49,019 nucleotides of DNA from Methanocorpusculum parvum (lineage in GTDB: Archaea > Halobacteriota > Methanomicrobia > Methanomicrobiales > Methanocorpusculaceae), in NCBI GenBank assembly GCA_015063085.1, contig SUTD01000009.1, positions 1 to 49,019 of the forward strand, in the 5' to 3' direction. Every line of letters begins with the position of its first letter. The first letter of the stretch is position 1. Below, in pieces: positions 40,152 through 47,481 of the stretch. The position numbers and the translations under genes are program-made. The notes below the pieces were generated by a model, which saw only the letters and a list, made by a program, of their open reading frames with translations, did no database searches and had not been told where the DNA came from.

Positions 40152-41642
40152 TTACTTCCCAATCTTTTGTCTCTTCGCCATAATACATTTTCCGCCGCGA
40201 ACGCCGCCGATCGGGCATTTCGGCTGTCCGATGCTGTTCATACAGCGTCCCATCAGAGCAGATCCGCGGGCAAGACCGTCATCGACGAAGACTAAGTGGT
40301 TAATCGGCTCGGCATAGAGTCCGCGTTTGGTGACTCCTTCCAAGATGTACTGCGGCTTATTTCCGGAGATGATTGCACGTCCGGTAAATCCGATGGAGCT
40401 GTTTGGCGGAAGCAGATTTCTTTCGGCGCAGAGGTCGATGATCTGGAGTGCAATTTCTGCACAGACGCGGTCGATTACCTCTTTGATTACTGCCTTCTTC
40501 TCGTTCTTTGCCATCTCGGCGCCGATTGCTTCAAGCTCAGGGATTCTGTCTCCGTTAACGCCTGCGTCAACTCCGATTAAGACGATGTTGGACTCCTTTG
40601 CGACATCAGCACAGACCGGAACTTTTCCAAAGCGGGTGCGGTCTGCCGGAACTTCGCAGACCTCGATAATCTCGAGACAGCGGTCGATGTACGGCTGGGC
40701 TTTCTTCGCAGCACGGGATGAGGACGGAGCACAGTGCTCGCCGAATAAATCAAGAGCTGTTCCCTTCTTTTTGTCCACAAGACCGGTGCCCCTGATAATT
40801 GCATCAGGAATAGCTCCTGCAAGACCGCAGAAGTTTCCAATCGTTTTGGCGAACGGGGATTCTGCATTCGGGTCAACATCGCTTGTGATTCTTCCGTCAA
40901 GGGTTGTTCCAAAGTCCATTGAGATGCACGGGTTTCTGAAATCAACCGGAGTCCATTTTGCTCCTTCCTTGATTCCTGCCATGGCAAGCTCTCCTTCCAT
41001 CTCGTTTGCGACCATCTCAACGCCGGTCGTTCCAGACGGCGGCGTAACGCCTGCAACAGCGCCGGTAAAGACTAAGCGGTCTGCGAAACTGTGCGGGCGA
41101 AGTTTCGGCGGAAGGCTTCCAATCCCCATCGGCGGCGTCATCTTCTTCGGCGGAACTCCTGCCAGAAGACAGCCGTCTGCTAAAGCTTTGATGAACTCGC
41201 CGACCTGATCGGGAGAGTCCATTGCGGCAACAACTCCGGTACTTCTGACCACGAAGTCGAGGTCATCTTTGATGCTTAAATCAGCTTCTTTGTGGCACTT
41301 TACCAGCGTGTCGCGGACAAGTTCGGTGACTGACTCGCGGGTAAGTTCGGTTCCGTCAAGGGTTGCACCAAAGACGGTCTCTCCCGGTTTTGGCGCTCTG
41401 ACGTCACGACTCATGGATACGGTCTTTCCTAGGATGTAGGACTGACCGGTTGCAAGGTCTGTTCCGGTTAAGATGCATTTGGTTGTGGTATTTCCCATCT
41501 CAACGGATGCGACGATGAAGTATGGTTTTGATTTATATTCGGGAACCTGCATTCCCGCACCATGTCCTGTCGAAGGCGGTGCGACACTTTCAACAACCCA
41601 TGGTTTCTTCGAGGTAAAACGATCAAAAAAACCTGCCGTCAT
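40152..41642 (-). CDS. Methanogenesis marker protein 14 (DUF2114)
   Basis: A 496-residue member of the DUF2114/marker 14 family found in methanogens. An ASKHA-type ATP-binding fold is suggested by VASVEMGNTTTKCILTGTD and SMDFGTTLDGRITSD, each a phosphate-binding loop, as in reductive activators of corrinoid proteins. The C terminus has Cys (GQPKCPIGGVRGGKCIMAK). The molecular role is unknown. A TATATA core at 41670-41675 lies 28 nt upstream of the start, so the transcript is probably leaderless. A small gene follows after 2 nt. Confidence 0.93.
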   Translation of the reverse strand: MTAGFFDRFTSKKPWVVESVAPPSTGHGAGMQVPEYKSKPYFIVASVEMGNTTTKCILTGTDLATGQSYILGKTVSMSRDVRAPKPGETVFGATLDGTELTRESVTELVRDTLVKCHKEADLSIKDDLDFVVRSTGVVAAMDSPDQVGEFIKALADGCLLAGVPPKKMTPPMGIGSLPPKLRPHSFADRLVFTGAVAGVTPPSGTTGVEMVANEMEGELAMAGIKEGAKWTPVDFRNPCISMDFGTTLDGRITSDVDPNAESPFAKTIGNFCGLAGAIPDAIIRGTGLVDKKKGTALDLFGEHCAPSSSRAAKKAQPYIDRCLEIIEVCEVPADRTRFGKVPVCADVAKESNIVLIGVDAGVNGDRIPELEAIGAEMAKNEKKAVIKEVIDRVCAEIALQIIDLCAERNLLPPNSSIGFTGRAIISGNKPQYILEGVTKRGLYAEPINHLVFVDDGLARGSALMGRCMNSIGQPKCPIGGVRGGKCIMAKRQKIGK

Positions 41643-41669
41643 AGTAATAGAAATTATCTCGTGAGGGCG

Positions 41670-41675
41670 TATATA
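41670..41675 (-). promoter_or_regulatory. TATA box of the marker 14 gene
   Basis: The minus strand reads CCTATATACGCCC here, 28 nt before the marker 14 ATG. This spacing predicts a leaderless mRNA. Confidence 0.55.
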
Positions 41676-41830
41676 GGTTTCTACTCGCCCATATGAGATG
41701 CGGCGCCTGACCTGCCTGCGGCTCTTCGAGCCTTAGCAGGAATGCATTTCTTTTCGATTATACTGTTATTGAATTCTGATAAAACAGTTTGAATAGTTTA
41801 GACATGCATCCTTTTAAAGCGGCTGCGAAG

Positions 41831-41870
41831 GGCGAGAGCTTGCTCGAGCTTTGAGCACGGCTGAAAGACG
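41831..41870 (+). repeat. Dispersed intergenic repeat, copy 2
   Basis: GGCGAGAGCTTGCTCGAGCT to CTGAAAGACG matches 28336-28376 at about 80% by eye, with the GCTCGAGC core conserved. Both copies lie between genes and in the same orientation. Confidence 0.5.
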
Positions 41871-41996
41871 TGCGAAGCAGGTCGCGACCGAAGGGGGTGG
41901 CAGCATTATCAGCGTTTTTTCAAAATATGTACTGTGGCAATCTCATAAAACATAATTTAGGAGCAAAGCCGTTTGGAGTAAAAAAAAGTAATTTGG

Positions 41997-42353
41997 TTAT
42001 TCCATTTCTGCGAAGACCAGCTCGTAAATCCAGTCTTCAAGCATTTTACAGGTTGGGACATCGCACTCTTCGGTACATGCGACGCAGGGGAGGATGGTAT
42101 CTCCTGCCATGAGGAGCATCGGGTCGGAGTTCTTTTCCGTTTTCACCCAGCTCACCAGGAATGTTCCGCCTTTGGACGGTTCGCGGATGATTTTTCCTGC
42201 ATCTTCCAGGTGTTTTAAGAGACGGGAGCAGGTACGGCTGTCTGTTCCAAGCTCTTTCCAGAGGTCACTCTGAAGAATTCCGTCCGGGTGTTTTTTAATG
42301 TGCGCGAGTACCTGTTCTGCTTTCTGTGCTAATTCTTCTGCGCTGGATGTCAT
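41997..42353 (-). CDS. Winged-helix protein with C-terminal Cys cluster, TFE-beta/RPC39-like
   Basis: A 118-residue protein. Residues 8-70 form a winged helix (ILQSDLWKELGTDSRTCSRLLKHLEDAGKI). Four Cys at 90, 93, 97 and 102 (PCVACTEECDVPTCKMLEDW) give C-x2-C-x3-C-x4-C, followed by an aromatic helix. This order, a winged helix then a small cubane cluster ending in C-x5-W, resembles archaeal TFE-beta and eukaryotic RPC39. It starts 7 nt after the LSm gene and is co-transcribed with it. Databases may call it a MarR/Lrp-like regulator; the TFE-beta link is inference from pattern. Confidence 0.75.
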   Translation of the reverse strand: MTSSAEELAQKAEQVLAHIKKHPDGILQSDLWKELGTDSRTCSRLLKHLEDAGKIIREPSKGGTFLVSWVKTEKNSDPMLLMAGDTILPCVACTEECDVPTCKMLEDWIYELVFAEME

Positions 42354-42360
42354 GATGAAT

Positions 42361-42594
42361 TTAGTTGAGCGGTGCGATGCTCAGAATGTTGTTTCCGCGG
42401 ATGACGACACATCCAAGGGTTCTTCTGCCTGCTGCAGTGATTTCTACGGCGTTTTCGAGGTGGAGGTTGAGGTATTCATCCATTGCGACAAGCAGTCCCT
42501 CGAATTTGCATCCTTCATCCTTAATCTCAACAACGATATTTGAGTCAACGAGAGAATTGACTTTCTTTATTGGGAGAACGATACCAGATACCAT
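42361..42594 (-). CDS. LSm/Sm-like archaeal RNA-binding protein (SmAP)
   Basis: A 77-residue Sm-fold protein. Sm1 is VDSNIVVEIKDEGCKFEGLLVAMDEYLNLHLENA, given here for its key D-x-N-L-x-L (YLNLHL) part, and Sm2 is CVVIRGNNILSIAPL with the RGNNI motif. It forms ring oligomers that bind U-rich RNA. It is the first gene of a two-gene unit with the winged-helix protein. It lies next to, and on the same strand as, the tRNA-Leu upstream. Confidence 0.94.
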   Translation of the reverse strand: MVSGIVLPIKKVNSLVDSNIVVEIKDEGCKFEGLLVAMDEYLNLHLENAVEITAAGRRTLGCVVIRGNNILSIAPLN

Positions 42595-42696
42595 ATCTCT
42601 ATAGGTTTGGTTTGTAGACTAATTAATGTGCTTATTTGATTCTAGCCGCAGATAGGGTTTGTCATCGTCAGAAATTTTCAGAAAAAACAAAAACAG

Positions 42697-42781
42697 TGCG
42701 AGGGATGGGATTCGAACCCAAGAACTCCTATGAGACTAGCCCCTCAAGCTAGCGCCGTTGACCTGGCTTGGCTACCCTCGC
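42697..42781 (-). tRNA. tRNA-Leu (anticodon GAG)
   Basis: An 85-nt class II tRNA on the minus strand. The acceptor is GCGAGGG/CCCTCGC, the anticodon stem CTAGC/GCTAG with loop TTGAGGG, and a long variable arm contains TCTC-ATAG-GAG. The T arm is TGGGTTCGAATCCCA. The discriminator is A; no CCA is encoded. Anticodon GAG reads CUC/CUU leucine codons. Confidence 0.93.
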
Positions 42782-42810
42782 CTTATGACCTATACATATT
42801 AGACAGTTGA

Positions 42811-42820
42811 AAATATAAAT
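42811..42820 (-). promoter_or_regulatory. TATA box for tRNA-Leu
   Basis: The minus strand reads ATTTATATTT, 30 nt before the 5' end of the tRNA, so transcription starts within a few bases of the mature end. Confidence 0.6.
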
Positions 42821-42894
42821 CCTTCGAATCGTCTTCAAAATACTGCCTCAACAGGGCAATGCATTTATCTTCTTCTGCCTCACACGATTATGTA

Positions 42895-43395
42895 ATGTGG
42901 CAGCGAATTCTTGAGCTCTTTTCCGACTCTCCGTCCCAGCAGAAGGTCGTACGCTTCCTTTTGGAGAACGGATTCGGAATTTCCCGCGAAGGAAAGGTCA
43001 TGGTAAATGATATTGAGATAACCGCGTCAGCCCTTTCCCGCGCGATAAAAGTCGACCGGCGTGTCGTTGATACGACTATCCGGCGCATCCGGGAATTTTC
43101 TGAGCTCGAGCCGGTTTTTACGCGTCTTCGGGCAACGCCTGACTTTACTGACGTTGCCAAATATCTGGGGCTTTCGGTGATTACCATTCTGCCGAAGAAT
43201 GCAGGAGACAAAAATATTGTATCCTCTGCGGTATCGGTTCTTGCAAGCTACGACTTGCCTCTCCGGCAGATTTTCGTAACCGATCCGTATGCGGTGGAAA
43301 ATCCGCGCCTTGTTATCATCATTGACGGGCAGCTTCCGGCAGAAGCGCTTCAGAAACTGCAGCGGCTGCCGGCAGTCGATTCCATTATTCTCTAA
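42895..43395 (+). CDS. ACT-domain-type regulator of amino acid metabolism (COG2150-like)
   Basis: A 166-residue protein. The N-terminal part is a winged helix (FSDSPSQQKVVRFLLENGFGI, EITASALSRAIKVDRRVVDTT), and the C-terminal part is ACT-like (LGLSVITILPKNAGDKNIV, VTDPYAVENPRLVIIIDGQLP). Such archaeal proteins are presumed amino-acid-sensing regulators. The start at 42895 (MWQRILELF) matches homologs; an in-frame ATG at 42859 is the alternative. It is divergent from tRNA-Leu. Eight T follow its stop. Confidence 0.83.
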   Translation: MWQRILELFSDSPSQQKVVRFLLENGFGISREGKVMVNDIEITASALSRAIKVDRRVVDTTIRRIREFSELEPVFTRLRATPDFTDVAKYLGLSVITILPKNAGDKNIVSSAVSVLASYDLPLRQIFVTDPYAVENPRLVIIIDGQLPAEALQKLQRLPAVDSIIL

Positions 43396-43403
43396 TTTTT
43401 TTT
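43396..43403 (+). terminator. Oligo-T terminator after the ACT regulator
   Basis: Eight consecutive T directly after the TAA at 43393-43395. Confidence 0.5.
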
Positions 43404-43474
43404 GTCGTCTCCGCAGGTATTAATAGCTTTGAATGACAATTATTGTACATCAAAGCACATTGTTGTGAATACTT

Positions 43475-44971
43475 ATGCTGAATATAACCACCTTCCTTGA
43501 TGCAAATGCCTGCCGTCTGGATAAACCCGTCTTTTACTGCCCGGAAAGGGATGTAAGCTACACTTCAAAGGAGATTCTCTCCATCTCATCTGAGATTGCG
43601 CGGAAGATTCAGGTGCTCGGAGTAGAGAAAGGCGACCGCGTAATGCTGTATATGAACAGCACTCCGGAGTATCTCTTCTCGTACTTTGCCGTCTGGCGTC
43701 TTGGTGCGGTCGCCATTCCGACCAACCGCGTCTATACGCCAAGCGAGCTTTCCTATATGGTGGAAAATGCCGGAGCGAAGGTGATTATCACGGATGCAGA
43801 CGGCGCTTCTCCGGCTGCAGGTCTTGGAATCTCGGTGTATGTTCCAGACGGCATCGAGGAGTTCCGCACGGCAGAGGTGCTGCCGCCGGCAAAAACGGAT
43901 TTCAATGATTTATGTCAGCTCCAGTACACCTCCGGCACAACCGGAAAACCAAAGGGAGCGATGCTTACGCACGGAAACTGGCTGGCTGCGATTCACAACG
44001 AGTGCGATGTCTTAACCTTAAAGCAGGATGATGTCTACTTGGGCATTTACCCGATGGGGCATGTCGGTCTCTCCTGGGGAATTGCCGCGCTTCGGGCAGG
44101 CGCTCTTTATGTGATGATGGAGCGCTATGAGCCGGTTCGCTATCTGGAGCTCTGCAAAGAGTTCGGTGTCACCGTTTTAGCCGGAATGCCGCCGGTTATC
44201 CACTCGTTAACCGAGGCTCCGGAGAATGCAGGATACGAGGATTCGCTCAAAACGGTTCGCGAGATTATCTCCGGCGGCGGTCCGCTGCATCACGAAATCT
44301 GGAAGCGCTTCCACTGCCGCTACAACATTCCGGTCATCAATGCCTACGGTCTTTCCGAGACGGTTGTCATCGGCACCGGAACCGTCATCCGTCCGGAGGA
44401 TTATGCATCCGCCGACCGTTTCCAGAGCGTTGGTCATCCGGTCTGTTTCTCGGAAGTAAAAATTGTTGATGAAGCGGATGCTTCCCGTGAGATGCCGACC
44501 GGAACTCCGGGAGAGGTTGCGCTTAGAGGTCCCGCGGTTGCCCTCGGCTACTGGAATATGGAAGAGGAGACTGCGGCTGCTTTCCTTGAGGACGGATGGT
44601 TCTTAACCGGCGATGTGGGATATCTGGATTCTGACAACCGTCTCTGCATCACCGACCGCAAGAAGGATATGATTGTGATGTCCGGCTGGAAGATTTATCC
44701 GACCGAAGTCGAGGATGCTTTAATCCGCTTCGAAGGAATTGCCGAGATTGCCGTCTTTGGAATCCCGCATGAGCACCGCGGAGAAATTCCGGCAGCGGCT
44801 GTTGTGTGGAAGGACGGATTCTCTGCAGAAAACGAGTCCGACCTCGTGGAGTTTGCAAAACAGCACTTAGCAGGATACAAGGTTCCGCGAAAGATTATCT
44901 CGGTTGCAGAGCTTCCGCGGGTGAACGGCTGGAAACTGCTTCGCCGCGAACTCAGGGAAAAGTACGCATAA
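43475..44971 (+). CDS. AMP-forming acyl-CoA synthetase/ligase (ANL superfamily)
   Basis: A 498-residue adenylate-forming enzyme that activates a carboxylic acid with ATP, usually to a CoA thioester. The phosphate loop YTSGTTGKPKGAM is intact. YGLSET binds the adenylate, WFLTGDVGYLDSDNRL carries the ribose-binding Asp, and DRKKDMIVMSGWKIYPTEVE is the hinge. The catalytic lysine near the end is in NGWKLLRREL (usually GK). The substrate is unknown; fatty or aryl acids are typical. No CoA-linked partner gene is adjacent. Confidence 0.9.
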   Translation: MLNITTFLDANACRLDKPVFYCPERDVSYTSKEILSISSEIARKIQVLGVEKGDRVMLYMNSTPEYLFSYFAVWRLGAVAIPTNRVYTPSELSYMVENAGAKVIITDADGASPAAGLGISVYVPDGIEEFRTAEVLPPAKTDFNDLCQLQYTSGTTGKPKGAMLTHGNWLAAIHNECDVLTLKQDDVYLGIYPMGHVGLSWGIAALRAGALYVMMERYEPVRYLELCKEFGVTVLAGMPPVIHSLTEAPENAGYEDSLKTVREIISGGGPLHHEIWKRFHCRYNIPVINAYGLSETVVIGTGTVIRPEDYASADRFQSVGHPVCFSEVKIVDEADASREMPTGTPGEVALRGPAVALGYWNMEEETAAAFLEDGWFLTGDVGYLDSDNRLCITDRKKDMIVMSGWKIYPTEVEDALIRFEGIAEIAVFGIPHEHRGEIPAAAVVWKDGFSAENESDLVEFAKQHLAGYKVPRKIISVAELPRVNGWKLLRRELREKYA

Positions 44972-45014
44972 CCTAACCAATATCTTCTTCTTTTTTGCCG
45001 TAGACATATAAGAT

Positions 45015-45194
45015 ATGTCTCAGCGCGCCGCAGATGCGGTTTTTCAGGGCCTTTTTGCCCTCACTGATATCCGTTCAATACTCAGAATCACCGCGCCGTC
45101 CCACCAGTTAGACGACGACCAGAAAAAGAAGGCCGAAAAAGCCCTCGCATCTGTAGAAAAACAGATTGCCATTCTTCGGCAGGAGCTCTTATGA
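45015..45194 (+). CDS. 59-residue helical protein overlapping SepCysS, possible minimal SepCysE
   Basis: ATG 45015 opens a frame of 59 codons ending TGA at 45192-45194, overlapping the SepCysS start as ATGA. The product starts MSQRAADAVFQGLFALTDIR and continues into a charged helix (DDDQKKKAEKALASVEKQ) ending in a Leu-rich tail. It is all-helical, with no Cys. In methanogens that make Cys-tRNA from Sep-tRNA, the scaffold SepCysE uses helices to join SepRS and SepCysS, and some SepCysS carry a related N-terminal extension. Position and composition fit a separate, short version. That is inference; the coding assignment itself is well supported by the overlap. Confidence 0.72.
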   Translation: MSQRAADAVFQGLFALTDIRSILRITAPSHQLDDDQKKKAEKALASVEKQIAILRQELL

Positions 45195-46372
45195 AGTGCG
45201 GAGCATGCAATGTGGATGCCCGCATGCGCGATGAAACTGCCATCAACCTTGATCCGATTCAGGTCGGCGGCCGTTTAACGCCGGAAGCCATGAAGGCCAT
45301 GATTTCCTGGGGGGACGGGTACTCTGTCTGTGACGCCTGCAGAAAACCGTTCCGCCTCGACTACATCGAACAGCCGCCGTTAAAAGACTTCCATGTCGAT
45401 GTCGCAGAATGGCTCGGCATGGCTCAGGCAAGAACGGTTCCGGGAGCCCGCAGAGGATTCCAGCAGGTTGCAGGAACCTATGTCGAAAAAGGCGATCCGG
45501 TCTTAATCGGCGCTCTTGCACACTATACCTCCTATCTTTCCGTTGAGATTCAGCAGGGTGTTGTCCGCGAGATTCCAAAAACCGAGGACAACCACATAAC
45601 AGCCGAAGCTGCCGCAGAAAGAATCGAGGATGTCATAACCGAGTTCGGCAGACCGCCGAAACTTCTCTACATCGACCATGTGGACTACCAGTACGGAAAC
45701 ATGCATGATGTAAAAGGAATCGCCAAAGTCGCCCATCAGTATGATATTCCGGTGCTCTACAATGGTGTCTATACGGTTGGAATCATGCCGGTCAACGGAA
45801 AAGACTTAGGTGTTGACTTCATCATCGGTTCCGGACACAAGAGTATGGCAGCTCCGGCTCCATCCGGAATCCTTGCCGCAACAGAAGAAAGAGCAGATGA
45901 AGTCTTCCGCACCACCCAGATGGAAGGAGACTTAACCGGACGCAGATTTGGAATCAAGGAGGTCGGAATTCTTGGCTGCTCCTTAATGGGAGCGCCGATT
46001 GTCGGAATGCTTGCATCCTTCCCGACCGTCAAGGAAAGAGTCAACCACTTCGACGAAGAGCTTGCAAACAGTAAGATTGTAATCGACGCACTTGCATCCA
46101 TCGAAGGAACGAAGGTTCTCTCTGAGATGCCAAGACAGCACACCTTAACCCGCTTAGACACCACCGGTTCGTTCGACGTGGTTGCCCAGACGCACAAAAA
46201 GCGCGGATTCTTCCTCTCGTCTGCCTTATCCAAGAAGGGTATTACCGGAATCATTCCGGGAGCAACCAAGGTATGGAAGATTAACACCTACGGCATGACC
46301 AGAAAGCAGGCCGAGTACGTCGCAGACACTTATCTCGAAATCGCCGAGACCAACGGCCTTACCATCCAGTAA
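45191..46372 (+). CDS. pscS: O-phospho-L-seryl-tRNA:Cys-tRNA synthase (SepCysS)
   Basis: SepCysS is a PLP enzyme that converts Sep-tRNA(Cys) to Cys-tRNA(Cys) with a sulfur donor; it is the main cysteine route in many methanogens. The 393-residue protein begins with CGACNVDARMRDETAINLDP, holding active-site Cys, and ICDACRKPF-like YSVCDACRKPFRLDY. The PLP lysine is Lys217 in IIGSGHKSMAAPAPSG. Cysteine residues near the start are those that carry persulfide or a cluster in the family. It overlaps a 59-residue helical gene upstream and is 2 nt from the radical SAM gene downstream. Confidence 0.95.
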   Translation: MKCGACNVDARMRDETAINLDPIQVGGRLTPEAMKAMISWGDGYSVCDACRKPFRLDYIEQPPLKDFHVDVAEWLGMAQARTVPGARRGFQQVAGTYVEKGDPVLIGALAHYTSYLSVEIQQGVVREIPKTEDNHITAEAAAERIEDVITEFGRPPKLLYIDHVDYQYGNMHDVKGIAKVAHQYDIPVLYNGVYTVGIMPVNGKDLGVDFIIGSGHKSMAAPAPSGILAATEERADEVFRTTQMEGDLTGRRFGIKEVGILGCSLMGAPIVGMLASFPTVKERVNHFDEELANSKIVIDALASIEGTKVLSEMPRQHTLTRLDTTGSFDVVAQTHKKRGFFLSSALSKKGITGIIPGATKVWKINTYGMTRKQAEYVADTYLEIAETNGLTIQ

Positions 46373-46374
46373 TC

Positions 46375-47481
46375 ATGTTCTACCACCTGATGGTAACAGA
46401 CGACTGCAACCTCTGCTGTTCGTACTGCCGTGCAAAGATGTTCGACGAAGAGGATGAGCCGGCAGGCTCTCCGGGCACGATTGACGAGACCATCACGGAG
46501 AACTTCTCCTGCGGAAAGAGAGAACTCTATGCCTTCCTCGAAAAAGATGCGGATGCCGTTCTGACCTTCATCGGCGGAGAACCGCTCTTAAACATCCCCT
46601 TCGTCCGCGAAGTAATGGATGAAGCGCCCGTCAAACGGTTCATGCTCCAGACAAACGGCACGAAACTCTTAGAGCTTGGAGCTGAGTACATCAACCGCTT
46701 CGAGACGATTTTAATCTCGATTGACGGAGATAAAGAGCTCACCGACGGACACCGCGGATATGGAATCTATGAGACGGTGACTTCCGCCGCCCGCAAAATC
46801 CGTGAGGACGGATTTACCGGAGAACTCATTGCCCGGATGACCATCGCTGAGGACACGGAAATCTTCTCCGCGGTAACGCATCTCGCAGACACGAAACTGT
46901 TCAGCTCGATTCACTGGCAGATGGATGCGGACTTTACCGGAGACTTATCCCGCAGACGCTTTGCCGAGTGGAAGAACGGATACAATGCAGGCATTCGCCG
47001 CCTTGCAGAGGAGTGGGTTTCCAGGATGCAGTCCGGAACAGTTCCAAAGTGGTATCCGTTCCTTTCAACAACCGAAGATTTGCTGACCGGACAGAAGACG
47101 AAGCTTCGCTGCGGTTCGGGATATGTCAACTACAGTATCATGACCAACGGCTTTATTGCTCCGTGCCCGATTATGGTGGGAATGGCTGATTATTATGCAG
47201 GACATATCAGTTCCGCCAATCCGGCAGAACTGCCGGAGATTCCAATTCAGGAGCCGTGTCTTTCCTGCGACATCTATGATTTCTGCGGCGGAAGATGTCT
47301 TTACTCAAACATCGTCCGTCCATGGGGGGAGGAGTATGCACTGGTCTGTGATACCGTGCGGAATCTGAAAGAATCCCTCGAAGCAGTGCTTCCGCGGATT
47401 GAAGAACTGATGAAGTCCTGCGTGCTGTCGCTTGAAAGTTTTGCCCACACGCGGTATAACGGCTGTGAGATTATCCCGTAA
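46375..47481 (+). CDS. Radical SAM/SPASM protein, TIGR04084 family
   Basis: A 368-residue radical SAM protein restricted largely to methanogens. The cluster motif is C11-x3-C15-x2-C18 (DDCNLCCSYCRAK), and SAM-binding GGEP appears in TFIGGEPLLNI. A C-terminal SPASM domain is marked by APCPIMVG and EPCLSCDIYDFCGGRCLY, with a final CDT. SPASM proteins often modify peptides, but no substrate is known for this family. It starts 2 nt after SepCysS and is 0 nt from the TSUP exporter gene. Confidence 0.9.
   Translation: MFYHLMVTDDCNLCCSYCRAKMFDEEDEPAGSPGTIDETITENFSCGKRELYAFLEKDADAVLTFIGGEPLLNIPFVREVMDEAPVKRFMLQTNGTKLLELGAEYINRFETILISIDGDKELTDGHRGYGIYETVTSAARKIREDGFTGELIARMTIAEDTEIFSAVTHLADTKLFSSIHWQMDADFTGDLSRRRFAEWKNGYNAGIRRLAEEWVSRMQSGTVPKWYPFLSTTEDLLTGQKTKLRCGSGYVNYSIMTNGFIAPCPIMVGMADYYAGHISSANPAELPEIPIQEPCLSCDIYDFCGGRCLYSNIVRPWGEEYALVCDTVRNLKESLEAVLPRIEELMKSCVLSLESFAHTRYNGCEIIP

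Larger units (their letters stand above)
41643..41996. other. Gene-free stretch upstream of marker 14 with repeat and hairpin elements
   Basis: It holds the marker 14 TATA box (41670-41675). A CTGCGGCTCTTCGAGCCTTAGCAGG hairpin region in outline (CTGC...GCAG with inner GGCTC/GAGCC) lies at about 41719-41742. The second copy of the dispersed repeat is at 41831-41870. A short frame from 41870 onward has no codon or family support. The 3' part is AT-rich and may end the LSm transcript. Confidence 0.55.

Noticed and set aside
40327-41208. 293-codon open frame on the plus strand opposite marker 14
   Set aside because: Antisense to a clear marker 14 gene, with shadow-type composition and no start context.
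41870-42112. 80-codon plus-strand frame downstream of the dispersed repeat
   Set aside because: It starts inside the repeat and ends antisense to the TFE-beta-like gene; basic, low-complexity product without similarity.
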